From assembly GCA_013180625.2 (NCBI GenBank), contig SNVD02002386.1, forward strand, positions 101,937 through 165,936: DNA of 64,000 nucleotides, in the 5' to 3' direction. This DNA comes from Boswellia sacra (Eukaryota; Streptophyta; Magnoliopsida; Sapindales; Burseraceae). Under the pieces are notes generated by a model. That model ran no database searches, was not told where the DNA came from, and worked only from the letters and a program-made list of their open reading frames with translations. Below are positions 23,599 through 37,176 of this stretch, in pieces. How positions within the stretch are numbered: the stretch's first letter is position 1; each line of letters starts with the position of its first letter. The translations under genes and the position numbers were made by a program.

Positions 23599-26500
23599 TT
23601 GTCACATCCCGCATCCAATATAGTAATACTGCAGCGGATAAGAGTTTGCCAAGGGAACACAGTCGTCACTATGCCGAAATCCTCCTATAATCTTTAGCTG
23701 ATCAATTACCTGAGGTACACAATAGATTAGTGAGTATGAAACTCAGTAAGCAGCTAGAATTATAAAACTGGCGTAACACTCAAAATAAAACAATTAATGA
23801 TGATAACTATTTCAGAATATGAATACTGTTCAATACTTATTTCATAATCACTAATTACTGTTTATTTCTGGGTGTACAAGCCACCAGTGCTTTACTAAGA
23901 AAAATCAGAACATTGATTTCAATGTTCAAGGAACGCGCCCCTATGCGAGAAAACTGGCACGGCGACGTCAAGTTTCTGATTTCCACTCCGTTACAAATTC
24001 CAGTTTCGCGCTCCTGTGCCAGGGGAGGGCACGCATGCGCCAACTATCTATTCTCTCTTACTTGAGTCAGTGCAAGTAGCGCTTCAGCATGAAAGGTATG
24101 GCGCAACGATGCCAATTCTCTGCCTATATCTCTTTAGATTCGTTAAAGATGCACTCTTGCACCATTTAATTATGCTCCTGCGCCAACCCTGTATCATTGG
24201 CCATTTCCTAGACCAATTACTCTCTTATCCAGTCACATTCCTAATTCCATAAATACCTGTCTATGGTAATCAAGCATGGCTTTTTCATGTCAAAGCTTAT
24301 CACATACACCCATTTACATACACATCTCATTTACACATAAACTTTCCACAAGTCTATCACATCCTCATGTGCTCCCATAAATATATAAATCATTCACACA
24401 TGAGTTTTCATAAGCTAGCTACATTGTTCATATGGATATCCATTTCACATAATTTCGGAAGCTTCCACAGTACAGTCACAGATACTTAGGAACAGTGCTC
24501 TCTAATCAAGGTAGGACTTTTCGTTTCACAGTCAGTTCCCATATGTAGGCCTACCCATGAATCAGCTCAAGGCTAGTCTGACAATCCGGGTGATACCGGG
24601 CCCATGCTACCGAATCTCGTCTAGAGAAACACATGGTCCAGACCTCCCCTCAAGCCATGGGGATACAGAACAGTACAGATACATTCAGAGGCCTACCCAT
24701 GAAATAGCTCAAGGCTAGCCTGACAATCCGGGTGATATCGGGCCCATGCTACCGAATCTCATCTAGAGAAACACATGGTCCAGACCTCCCCTCAAGCCAT
24801 GGGAGTACGTAACAGTACGGATACATTCAGATGCCTACACTTGAAATAGCTCGAGGCTAGTCTGACAATCCAGGTGATACCGGGCCCATGCTACCGAATC
24901 TCGTCTAGAGAAACACATGGTCCAGACCTCCCCTCAAGCTATGAGAGTCAATTATCCTAAGTTGTGGCATGCCACTCACATATCAGTTTTCACATTCAGT
25001 CACATAAGTGAAGCTCTATATTAAGCTTTCACTCACATATCACACTCCACATTTCAGTAACATAAGTGAAGCTCTATATTAAGCTTTCACTCACTTATCA
25101 CATTTCACATTTCAATCACATAAGTGAAGCTCTATATTAAGCTTCTAATCCAATCACAACTTGTCACAATTCATTCACTTTAATGCTAGCATTTAACGGT
25201 ATCACATTTCACATTCGACATTCAATATATTCCCATGGGCTTGGCGTGAAATTTCAAATTCATAACACATCACACAATGATGCATGCCTTTGCACATCAC
25301 AGTATTGCAGTTTACTTTCATAATTGAGGTTCTACGTAGGCTTTTCATTAATCACATATACATTCATAAATACAATAAGCCTACATATCTCATATATACT
25401 TATGGATGTACACCATCCACACATTGGCATCATTTTTACACACATAGAACCCCCATTGACTTCTTTACTCGTGCCAACCCTTTCATTACTCTTGTATTTC
25501 AATCATATCGTTGCATAACTATGTCCATGTATAACTGGTCTCATTCATTTTCCATTCATACACATTCATGGAACTCTAATACACATGATATGTCATAGAC
25601 ATTCATTTGTCATGCCAACTCATATGAGGAATTAGTATCCTAGAACGTTTGGCATGTATTTCATTCTTCATATACATACATCGTTTCATTGGCAATGTTA
25701 TTCAAGCCATATCATAACGAATTCATCTACATGAGTGTACATTCACATTTCTACATCTCACACACATAGAATTTATACCAACATGTAACTCACATACTCA
25801 TCAGTGTGTGTGAAATCACACATTTCATAAATCACTATAAACCTAAATCAAATCATTTCTTATATCAAGGTCCATGTATTCATGGTCCCATCCACATTCC
25901 ATCTACACATTTCACATATATTCACAAACACAATCATTAAACACATTTCATTAAAAGTCAACATCTATTGTGCCCTCAGAAGGGTCTAGCTACTTACCTG
26001 GTTAGCCTCGCCTCTTAATTTTTGCTCTCATATATTTCTTGATAAGCAGTTATTTAAAATTCATCTCTTCTTCTTCTCCTTCCTCTCTGCTAACCATTGC
26101 TATAGTCATGACACACTAATTAGTGTTCATTTAGAAGTCATTAAATCCCTTATAGATTAACAACAATTCAACCAACCAATAACATCATTTATTAAACTCT
26201 ATCACACACACATATTGGTTGGATTATTATAATAAGAAGTTATTCATTTCCAATCATCACCAAACTTCATGGAACTCAAATAGACATACATATTATAGTC
26301 CATAAATTTTATTGAGTCAAAATAAGGTCATATACCCCTTGAAAATCCTTAATTTCATTCACACAGCAAATCTGTCTGCAGACCTCTCCACTAAACAGTA
26401 AAACTTTGAAGAATTTTATAAAATTCTAGTAATCCAATCTCCACCAAACTTTCCAGTCTAAAAGTAGACACATATAAAAGTCATTCCACCAAAAATCATG

Positions 26501-27457
26501 ATTTTTTAAGGAGTTTAAAGCAGTCAGACGGAATTTATTTCACATACTCAGTTCTGGAACTTAACATTCACAGTTCTTTAAGTCCAGATTTGAAAAATCA
26601 TAAAAATTCATAAACAACTCCAAAAAACATGAAAATTTACAGTCTAACAGAAAACATACCCAAGGGTTTGTATATTAAAAATCACAAAATTTAACAAAGA
26701 TTTGCCCCCTCAAATCGAGTTCATTCCCCCTGCCCTGTTTTAAAACAGGGGAATTCTCAATTTCGAACCAGAATTCAAAAATTCATTACAATTCACACAC
26801 TACGAATTTTTGAGTGTTTCAAAATTATATAAACTCCTTGACATGTCTAGTTTATCATATAAAAATTTCAGAGTCAGCAAACAACCATGGAATTTATAGG
26901 AATTTTCGGACTTGGCACTGTTCAGAAAAACAACTCTGCAGGATTCATACTCATACTTTACTTCTAGCTTCCTAGCATCATCAAATCTTTAAATTCTTCC
27001 ATAATTCACTCTAATTCATGTTTTTCTAGCCATTTACAGAATATGTCTGACATGAAATATCACGAAAAAACAATAAACCATCACTCAATTGCATGGTTAT
27101 GGCTAGAGTTAGAGAGAGAGAGAAGTGAATTCTTACATCTTGGCCTCTTGTTTCCTTCCTCTCTTCTTGATTCCATGGAAAAATTGAGGGAAAAAGAGGG
27201 AGAGAGGGTGCTGGACGTTCAAAGAGAAAGGGGGAAGAAAATTGAATTTTCTAGACTTATCTCATGCTTATAGATATACATCACACAAGCATTTCAATTA
27301 AACCTCCACACTTTCTTAGCTTTTCAGTCACACCCTTCCATCTCTCATCTAATTTCATCCCTCTATATATATATATATACATACCTCATTATATTAATAA
27401 TACATATTTTTACAATATACATGTAAGTCAAACTTACTTAAAATTTGAGGTGTCACA
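23599..27457 (-). mobile_element. Solo LTR of a Tekay/Del-like gypsy element
   Basis: Begins TGTCACATCC and ends GGTGTCACA, flanked by a perfect 5-base target duplication GTTGT (23594-23598 and 27458-27462). The empty site is visible in unit 4 (near 42490). The same LTR occurs twice in the full element at 31971-41029, which gives the minus orientation. It holds three tandem copies of a unit of about 142 bases at 24546-24950, shorter repeats with 'cataagtgaagctctatatt' at 25000-25140, and no coding region. It ends 113 bases before the ATG of the unit 3 permease. Confidence 0.92.
24546..24950. repeat. Tandem repeat, 3 x about 142 bp, inside the solo LTR
   Basis: Copies begin near 24546, 24690 and 24832. 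Each holds GACAATCCGGGTGATACCGG, GCCCATGCTACCGAATCTC, ACACATGGTCCAGACCTC and a CAAGC(C/T)ATG block. The array is present in the two LTRs of the LARD-like element (32919-33312 and 38122-38522). A related array is in the LTR within the palindrome arms. Confidence 0.9.
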
Positions 27458-27570
27458 GTTGTAGAAAATCCTAATGTTTATAACTGGTTACTAGCCGTAG
27501 ACCCTTTCGATTGGGTATACAGGTTGCTTGCTTTCATCAAATGCCATTGCCTACAGGGAATTGGATGAAC

Positions 27571-30123
27571 ATGGCAGTTGATCACTCTCTTGAAGTAGCT
27601 AATGCTTCCAGTGATGATGATGGACAGCTGAGAACTGGTAACACCTTTCGAGGAGTAAAATACTAGAGTAACTTTGTTATAATTTGCATGCAATACAATC
27701 TTGAATTTTGCTACCTGCTGTGGGAAACTCACCAGGAACCTTATGGAGTTGTGTTGCTCATACAATTACTGCTGTTATCGGCTCTGGAGTCTTATCTTTG
27801 GCATGGAGCACTGCACAGCTAGGATGGATAGGCGGCCCAGTTGCGTTGCTTTGTTTTGCAGTTGTCACCTATGTTTCTGCCTTCCTCCTAGCTGATTGCT
27901 ATAGGTCTCCAGACCCCATTACTGGAACACGAAATCGTACTTACATGGATGCTGTTAGAGTGAATCTTGGTTAAGTAGAACACTTGTCCTTGCATTTTGT
28001 TCTTGCAAAGTCTATATAATCTTAAGTACATTTTTCTTGCGGATAGGTTCTTCGCATGACTCCTGATTAATTCAAGTGATAGTTCAGGTAGAATTCAAAC
28101 ATGGTTTTGTGGTTTGCTTCAAAATCTGAGTTTTTATGGGACTTCTGTTGCTTATGTTATTACTACTTCAACAAGTATGAGGTAAATCCTCTTGTTTTAT
28201 GTCTTTGTTTTAAACAATGGCTTATGACTTGCTAAAAAAATGAAGTGTATAATAGTGTTTTGTGAATAAGAAAAATTTGGAGCTTCACCCTCTGTCTTTC
28301 TTCCTTGTTCATTATTGTTGACTTAAATCAATGAATTCCTTATATTGTCTATATATTTTTCAATGTTGATTAACACAGAGCAATTCAAAAATCTAATTGT
28401 TACCACAAAGAGGGTCATGGGGCTCCCTGTGCATATGGGGATACTCTCTATATGCTGCTCTTTGGAGCTGTTCAGATTGTTATGTCGCAAATACCTGATT
28501 TTCATAACATGGCATGGCTCTCAGTCATTGCAGCAATCATGTCCTGTGCCTACTCTTTCATAGGATTTGGACTTGGCTTTGCAACAGTAATAGGTAAGGC
28601 TTTGAATTGAGCTATGTACTTGGTCAATATTGAAACCTCCTGCTTTGCAAAAAAATTGGCCATCTGAATATCTGATAATTTATAGCACTATAAGATAACA
28701 ATGATATTTCTATTGCAGTGCCTTCTTTCGTTTTCAAGTTTCTCTATGTCAACCTCTTCCTTCTTTTTTTTAATCATTCTCAAATTTTTTTTTTTTCTAC
28801 CAACCAAAAGGAGTAGAAAAATTAGTTCAATCATCCTCACGAGAGCTAGTTGTGTTGCCTTAAATGAGTGTGTTTTTGAGCACAGAAAATGGGACGATTA
28901 AGGGAAGCTTAACTGGAGTCCCAGCTGCTAGTATGGCTGAGAAACTATGGCTAGCATTCCAAGCTCTTGGGGACATTGCTTTTGCCTATCCATACTCCAT
29001 GATTCTTCTGGAGATACAGGTTTCCCTTCTGGTCTTTTGTAACAGTAGCAAAATTGTTATTGAATCAACACAATTCCTTCTTAACTTCAAGCACGTAAAA
29101 GATCAAAATCTCTTGAAAGAAATGAAATTTGATAAATTTTTAGAAACTAAAGTGAATAAATTTTTTTTTTTTTTTTGAATGAAGGATACTTTGAGGTCAC
29201 CTCCACCAGAAAATAAGACCATGAAGAAGGCTTCGATGATTGCAATTTTTGTTACAACTTTCTTCTACCTCTGCTGTGGTTGCTTCGGATATGCAGCCTT
29301 TGGCAGCCATACACCTGGAAATCTCTTGACAGGATTTGGATTCTACGAGCCCTACTGGCTAATTGACTTCGCTAATGCTTGCATTGTTCTTCATTTGGTG
29401 GGAGGGTATCAGGTATTACCACCTGAACATCAGAATACTTAAAAATACTAGAATAATATATGAGATCTTTATGATATCATTCCACCCAATTATGTGTCAC
29501 AAAGAATCTTTGGATTCTTTTTTTTTTGACCGAACTCTGAATCATAGTCTGTGTTTCCTACGACATAAAATCGGTAATTCGATACATCAGAAATTTTGAA
29601 AAAGCTCTAGATAGTGAGATGAAAATTTCTGCTTCATTTTCTGATTAGCATAAATTACGGAGAGCAAGCTAGCTCATGCTAATAAATTTTTTTCACATTT
29701 CACATTTGTTTTATCTATCAGATTTACAGCCAGCCAGTGTTTGCATTTGTGGAAAGATGGTTTACCAACAAATTCCCCAACAATGCATTTGTGAAAAAGT
29801 TTTGCAGCATAAAGCTTCCACTGTTGCCACCCTTGAAAATAAATCTGTTTAGGCTAAGCTTCCGAACTGCGTATGTAGCGTCCACAACTGCAATTGCAAT
29901 GCTCTTCCCTTACTTCAACCAGGTGTTGGGAGTGCTGGGGGCCTTGAACTTTTGGCCTTTGGCTATATATTTTCCCGTGGAAATTTACTTTGTGCAGAAG
30001 AAAATTGGACCTTGGACAAGAAAATGGATTGTTCTTAGGACATTTAGCCTCATTTGCTTGCTCGTGACAATAATTGGCTTAATCGGGTCACTTGAAGGAC
30101 TTGTAAGTGCCAAATTAGGCTGA
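27571..30123 (+). CDS. AAP7: Amino acid permease, AAP7-like (unit 3, B-type), 7 exons, 457 aa
   Basis: Exons 27571-27637, 27736-27969, 28088-28181, 28379-28593, 28886-29019, 29185-29412 and 29722-30123 give an open 457-aa permease with the same phases and intron sites as unit 2. It differs from unit 2 B at a few residues: NASSDDD for NDSCEDD in the tail, RAIQK for RAIRK, MSCAY for MSFAY, AASMAEK for AANTAEK, YSMILL for YSIILL, KFCSIK for KFYSIK, WTRKW for WTGKW. Introns are also close, so the duplication is recent. A poly-T run of about 18 lies by the exon 6 acceptor. The native 5' flank is cut by the solo LTR 113 bases upstream of the ATG, so its promoter is largely replaced. Expression may differ from unit 2. 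Confidence 0.9.
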
Positions 30124-31030
30124 GAAACAACCCTTTTACTGTACTGTACTATAAATATCTCTAAATTGTAGATAAAAGCAGTCATGTTCTGTTATTATTG
30201 TTTCTTAGTAATCCAGTGCATGGTTGCACCAGTAGCGTCTGTTGTATCATAATCATGCAACTAGATCCAAGCGATGTATCAAGTTTGGATTGGAAAACAG
30301 AATGCGAATAATTGGATGGTTTTCTAAATGGGTTTCCCAGAAAATTGGAAGTGTGAGAATTGAAAATTGAATATGGCATATCTTCAACTTGTTATTTGAA
30401 TTTAAGTGGATCCGTAGTGGCCTCATATTAGAAGATTCTTTTATGTTTGTCAAATGTCTGGATACCTGGTCGTTTCTCCTTTATTTTAGGTATTATTGTT
30501 GATGGTAGCCACTAGGCTGGATTGGGCTTCTCCTTTATGGACAAAGAATTTAATGCCAGCTTGGTTTTTATTGTGTCTTTATTCAATTAGCTCATGTTAT
30601 GGTTGTATTTCACATGTCTAGCACTGTTTATTTCTAACTGAACTAAAGGAACCCATCTCTTAGTATAACGTCTTATGAAATAATAAATACGTTATATTTC
30701 TAATTGAACACCGATCATTTCCACAATACCCTTCATTTATTCTTCCTTCCATGTACGTGGTCCATCCCATATGAACATATGAATTTAATATAATCTTTTT
30801 TTTTGTTTCTTTTAATCTTCTGCAGAGATATAAGGTTTCTTTTTTATTAATTTTTAATCTTTTAACTATTTCAAACAATCTAAAGAGTTTTTTAGGAACT
30901 TTTATATATATTTAGTTTATTTCAATAGATGGATTTGATTTTAAGCTTTGCAAGCCGAAAGACCTATAAATATATGGATTGCATACTTTTTTCTTACCAA
31001 TACTTTACAATAAATATATAGATTCTTCAA
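30124..31030. other. 3' flank of unit 3 and start of unit 4
   Basis: No gene. It matches 13914-14265 plus 20596-21130, and so shows the empty copia site (near 30470). Its part 30770-30950 has a diverged relative in both arms of the palindrome (about 58590-58860 and 59373-59643). Confidence 0.7.
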
Positions 31031-31067
31031 GGGACCACATGGACTGCACTAGCACATACTATTATTA

Positions 31068-31950
31068 GCATCATTAATTTAGATATTATACTTTATTTCT
31101 TTTATATTATTCTCTAATGAGGGCATAATAGTATTTTTGTATTACCCTTATATAAATTCATTGTAAGCACACTTTTATAATTATTGAATAATATAAAACC
31201 ATAGCCTCCCTTTCTCTGTTTGTATTGAATATTCTTCATATGGTATCAGAATAGTGAACCTTCATTTGATTATATAATATTAACGAACATCTCAATCGCA
31301 CTGTTACTTTTGTTTGGTCCTCATATTTGACTCTCTCTCCTTTTTTATTTTAGTTCGCATCTTTCTTTTGTTTGCTGGTTGTTTGTTATTTTTTATTTGT
31401 CATGGCTGGTGAAAAAGATATTAGCTTTAATCTATTAGTGTAAGATTGAATTGGAAACATTATCCATATTGGAGTTTATGTAATGAAAAATTTTCTAAAA
31501 GGAAAAAAGATGTGGGGTTATATTAATGGCACATTGGATAAACCTAAGGATGCAAAATCTGAAAAAATATGTAGAACAATTAAATATTTGGAAAGCAAAC
31601 AATTCGAAAATTATTACTTGGATCAACAAGTCTATCAAGCATTTGATAGGTACACAGTTGGCAACAGCCAAGGAGGTTTGGAAACATTTGGCAAGATTGT
31701 ACATTAACTTTGCAAAACAATATCAATTAGAATCGATATTTGGGCCCTTGAGCAAAAAGAGAAAAGTATGAGTATTCAAAAAAAATCATACAATTTATTT
31801 TGTATTATTATCTAGTAAGGGCATAATAGTATTTTTGTATTACTTTTATATAAGCCTCTTGTAAACACACTTTTATCATTATTGAATAATATGAAAACCA
31901 GCCTCCTTTATCTTCATCTTCGACACTTTTTGTATTGAATATTATTCACA
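31068..31950 (+). mobile_element. Short non-autonomous copia derivative (unit 4 copy)
   Basis: Orthologous to 21168-22053: same place in A exon 2, same LTR-like ends, TGGTATCAGA primer site near 31240, and a better kept gag fragment (KKMWGYINGTLDKPKD, SKIITWINKSIKHLIGTQL, AKEVWKHLARLY in overlapping frames around 31483-31771). Inserted before units 3 and 4 separated. Confidence 0.78.
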
Positions 31951-31970
31951 AGTATAACAGGAGTGATAAG

Positions 31971-34900
31971 TGTCACACCCCGTATCCAACAGAGAAATAC
32001 TGCAGCGGATAAGGGCTTGTCAAGGAAACACAATCGTCGTTTTGCCGAAATCCTTCCTTAATCTTTTACTGATCGAATACCTGAGGTACACAACAGACTA
32101 GTGAGTATGAAACTCAGTAAGCAGCTAGAATTATAAAACTGGCGTAATACTCAAAATAAAACAATAAATGGCGATAACCATTTCAAAATATGACTACTAT
32201 TTAATACTTATTCCATAATCACTGATTACTGTTCATTTCTTAGTATACAAGCCAACGATGCTTTACTAAGAAAATCATAACATTGATTTCAGTGTTCAAG
32301 AAACGCGCCCCTATGCGAGAAAACTGGCACGGCGACGCCAAGTTCTGATTTTCAATCCGTTACAAATTCCGGTTTCGCGCTCCTATGCCAAAGGAGGGCA
32401 CGCATGCGCCAACTCTCTATTCTCCCTTACTTGAGTCAGTGCAAGTAGCGCTTCAGCGTGAAATGTATGGCGCAGCGATGCCAATTCTTTGCCTATATCT
32501 CTTTAGATTCGTTAAAGATGCACCCTTGCACCATTTAATTATGCTCCTGCGCCAACCCTGTATCATTGGTCATTTCCTAGACCAATTACTCTCTTATTCA
32601 GTCACATTTCTAATTCTATAAATACCTGTCTATGGGTAATCAAGCATGGCTTTTCCATGTCAAAGCTTATCACATACACCCATTTACATACATATCTCAT
32701 TTACACATAAACTTTCCACAAGTCTATCACATCCTCATGTGCTCCCATAAACATATAAATCATTCACACATGAGTTTCCATAAGCTAGCTACATTGTTCA
32801 TATGGATATCCATTTCACATAATTTCGAAAGCTTCCACAGTACAGTCACATATACTTAGGAACAATGCTCTCTAATCAAGTTAGGACTTTTCGTTTCACA
32901 GTCATTTCCCATATGTAGGCCTACCCATGAATCAGCTCAAGGCTAGTTTGACAATCCGGGTGATACCGGGCCCATGCTACCGAATCTCGTCTAGAGAAAC
33001 ACATGGTCCAGACCTCCTCGCAAGCCATGGGATACAGAACAGTACAGATACATTCAGAGGCCTACCCATGAAATAGCTCAAGACTAGTCTGACAATCCGG
33101 GTGATACCGGGCCCATGCTACCGAATCTCATCTAGAGAAACACATGGTCCAGACCTCCCCTCAAGCCATGGGAGTACGTAACAGTACGGATACATTCAGA
33201 TGCCTACACTTGAAATAGCTCAAGGCTAGTCTGACAATCCGGGTGATACCGGGCCCATGCTACCGAATCTCATCTAGAGAAACACATGGTCCAGACCTCC
33301 CCTCAAGCTATGAGAGCCAAATATCCTAAGTTGTGGTATCCCACTCACATATCACATTCCACATTTCAGTCACATAAGTGAAGCTCTATATTAAGCTTTC
33401 ACTCACTTATCACATTTCACATTTCAATCACATAAGTGAAGCTCTATATTAAGCTTCTAACCCAATCACAACTTGTCACAATTCATTCACTTTAATACTA
33501 GTATTTAACGGTATCACATTTTACATTCGACATTTAATATATTCCCATAGGCTTGGCATATAATTTCAAATTCATAACACATCACACCGTTATACATGCC
33601 TTCACACATCGCAATATTGCAGTTCACTATCATAATTGAGGTTATACGTAGGCTTCTCATTAATCACATATACATTCATAAACACAATAAGCCTACATAT
33701 CTCACATACACTTATGGATGTGCACAATCCACACATTGACATCATTTCTGCACATATAGAACCCCATTGAATTCTTTATTAGTCTAAACCCTTCCATTAC
33801 TCTTCGATGTATTTCAATCACATCGTTGCATAATTATATCCATGTATAACTAATCTCATTCAATTTCCACTCGTACACATTCATGGCACTCTAATACACA
33901 TGGTTTTTCAGACATTCATTTGTCATGCCATCTCATATGAGAAAATATTATCCTCGAATGTTTGGTATGTATTTCATTCTTCATATACACATATCGTTTC
34001 ATTGGCAATATTATTCAAGCCATATCACAACAAATTCACATATATGAGGGCACAGTCACATTTCTATATCTCACACACATAGAAGTTAAACCAACATGTC
34101 AATCACATATACATCAAAGTGTGTGAAATCACACATTTTATAAATCACTATAAACCCCAATCAAATCATTTCCTATATCAAGGTCCATGTATTGATGGCC
34201 CCATACACATTCCATCAACACATTCACATATATTCACGAACACAATCATTAAACACATTTCATTAAAAGTTAATATCTGTTCTGTCCTCAGAAGGGTCTA
34301 GCTACTTACCTGGTTAGCCTCGCCTTTTAATTTTGCTCTCATATGTTTCTTGATAAGCAGTTATTTAAAGTTCATCTCTTCTTCTTCTCTTTCCTCTCTA
34401 GTAACCATTGCCATATTCATGACACACTGATTAGTGTCCATTTAGAAGTCATTAAATCCCTTATAGGTTAACAACAATTCAACCAACCAATAACATCATT
34501 TATTAAACTCTATAACACACACATATTGGTTGGATTATTATAATAAGGAGTTATTCATTTCCAATCATCACCAAACTTCATGGAACTCAAATAGACATAC
34601 ATATTATAGTCCATAAATTTTATTGGGTCAAAATAAGGTCATATAGCCCTTGAAAATCCTTAATTTCATTTACATAGCAAATCTGTCTGCAGACCTCTCC
34701 ACTGAACAGTAAAACTTTGAAGAATTTTATAAAATTCTACAATAATGTAATCTCCACCAAACTTTCCAGTATAAAACTAGACACATATAAGAGTCATTCC
34801 ACCAAAAATCATGATTTTCTAAGGAGTTTAATGCAGTCAGACGGAATTTATTTCACATACTCAGTTCTGGAACTTAACATTCACAGTTCTTTAAGTCCAG

Positions 34901-35770
34901 ATTTGAAAAATCATAACAATTCATACACAACTCCAAAAACCATGAAAATTTACAGTCTAACAGAAAACATACCCAAGGGTTTTTGTATTAAAAATCACAA
35001 AATTTAACAAAGATTTGCCCCCTCAAATCGAGTTCATTCCCCCTGCCCTGTTTTAAAACAGGGGAATTCTCAATTTCGAACCAGAACTTCAAAAATTCAT
35101 TACAATTCACACACTATGAATTTTTGAGTGTTTCAAAATTATATAAACTTCTTGACATGTCTAGTTTATCATATAAAAATTTTAGAGTCAGCAAACAACC
35201 ATGGAATTTATAGGAATTTTCGGACTTGGCACTGTTCAAAAAACAACTCTGCAGGATTCATACTCATACTTTACTTCTAGCTTCCTAGCATCATCAAATC
35301 TTTAAATTCTTCCATAATTCACTCTAATTCATGTTTTTCTAGCCATTTACAGAATATGTCTGACATGAAATATCACAAAAAATAATAAACCATCACTCAA
35401 TTGCATGGTTATGGCTAGAGTTAGAGAGAGAGAGAAGTGAATTCTTACATCTTGGCCTCTTGTTTCCTTCCTCTCTTCTTGATTCCATGGAAAAATTGAG
35501 GGAAAAAGAGGGAGAGAGGGTGCTGGACGTTCAAAGAGAAAGGGGGAAGAAAAATGAATTTTCTAGACTTGTCTCATGCTTTATAGATATACATCACACA
35601 AGCATTTCACTTAAACCCCCACACTTTCTTAGCTTTTCACTCACACCATTCCATCTCTCATCTAATTTCATCCCTCTCCATATATATACATACATACCTC
35701 ATTATGTTAATAATACATATTTTTACAATATACATGTAAGTCAAACTTACTTAAAATTTGGGGTGTCACA
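31971..35770 (-). repeat. 3' LTR of the LARD-like element
   Basis: 3800 bases, TGTCACACCCCG to GGGGTGTCACA. It contains the three-copy array of about 142 bases at 32919-33312. Short ORFs are repeated in all LTR copies but carry no known domain. Confidence 0.92.
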
Positions 35771-37176
35771 ACTCTCCCCCCTTAAAAGAATTTCGTTCTC
35801 GAAATTCCATATCATCGTTCAATTATGAAAATATTTATCAGATATTCATTCTTTATTACTCTCGAAGTTGCTTCACAAATGGGGGATTTGTTTCAGAGCA
35901 TTCTCATTGAAAATATCTTTTCCTTCCGTATCTAATGCTTTTTATAGTCCATAACTAATATTGTCCCTTAGTCGTTAGAAAATTGTTTCTCAGCTCTAGT
36001 GATTTGGAACTTAGTATACGGGAGGAACTGAAATCTTATCCCTCATCATTCACTTGTATAATACATTTGGTACACTTAACCATATAGGTGGCAGTGTGAT
36101 CCATCGGCTACTTTCTCAATCCTCTACAAGTCTCATAAAAGTTTATGTATCTTGGACTGAATTTTCTTTTCTTACCTAAACTTTATCACTTTTGTCCTTA
36201 AAATCATATCCACAAGTTGTTACATATCTTTCCAAGATTGAATGACTCTTTTGGTTTATTAATAAAAACCATACTAAATTGGAATGTAGTGCTTTTAACC
36301 ATGTGTAACTTATTCCAGAATAGGTGTAACCTTTCGTCTCAAATCGAAACATCAAACACAAGTATTCCACGGAACCTAACATCTTGCAGACATAAATTTA
36401 CCCTTTTTGGTCCATGGTAAAAATAATGTATTCAAGAAGAAAAAGGCACGAAATGGGTCAATCTATTAATAATTATCCAAATGGTATTACTGCCTTTCGA
36501 AATTCTATGTTATCCGCAATAAAATCCACGATTATGTGTTCTCGTTCTCATTCGAGTATTAGGAGGAATTTAAACATTCTTAGCAACCTTAGTCAATTTC
36601 TCATGTTTAAATCTGTAACATCAAGAATACATAATATTCCTCCATCACCTGTCACAATAACCCGTATCTCTTCCCGTGGGACTTGCTTTCCATATGGTAT
36701 GTAGCATTTAACTACTGATCTAGCATTTCTCATTCCTAAACAAAACAATGAGCATTCTTTCAGTTCAAAAGGGTTATTGAAATTCCCAAACCTTCCAATA
36801 TTGGACAGAAGTATATTAGACACAATTATCATTAAACTAGGATAGTATCCAAACATTTCAGGTTTGAAATATCCCTGCCCAAAAACTTATCTCGTTGAGA
36901 ATCCCGAAGTTCACTCTCAGATCTTGGAACTTCAATTATCTCATCATTCTGAATAGTAGGATCCTCAACATTAGTTGCTGCACTAGCACTAGTTATGCTG
37001 TCCCCACTTTGTTTAACATTACAAAACACAATGATACAAACACAATAGACAATGAAATTCATAATTAAACTTACCAAACATTTAGTCTTGAGGATTTGGC
37101 ATAGGATTGGGTTCCCTTAACCGCTTATGATCAATATTGTCTACAGAATCTTAAACCTTTGCTCTGATGCCACTAC
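35771..37176 (-). other. Interior of the LARD-like element
   Basis: Bounded by the polypurine tract and the primer site. The minus-strand leader after the primer site resembles a gypsy gag leader but no gag domain follows. Two small minus-strand ORFs, 36832-37077 (81 aa, acidic, one hydrophobic N-terminal stretch) and 36593-36856 (87 aa, with VKCYIPYGKQVPREE), overlap slightly. I recognise neither. They may be gag remnants or chance. Confidence 0.6.

Noticed and set aside
24546..24950. Regular repeats that could suggest a CRISPR array
   Set aside because: Only three units of about 142 bases inside a plant LTR. There are no short repeats with unique spacers and no cas genes.
32385..32859. ORFs of 75-78 aa present in all three long LTR copies (also at 24016 and 37591-38065)
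   Set aside because: Repeated because the LTR is repeated. They show frame breaks between copies and no domain, so they are most likely non-coding LTR sequence.
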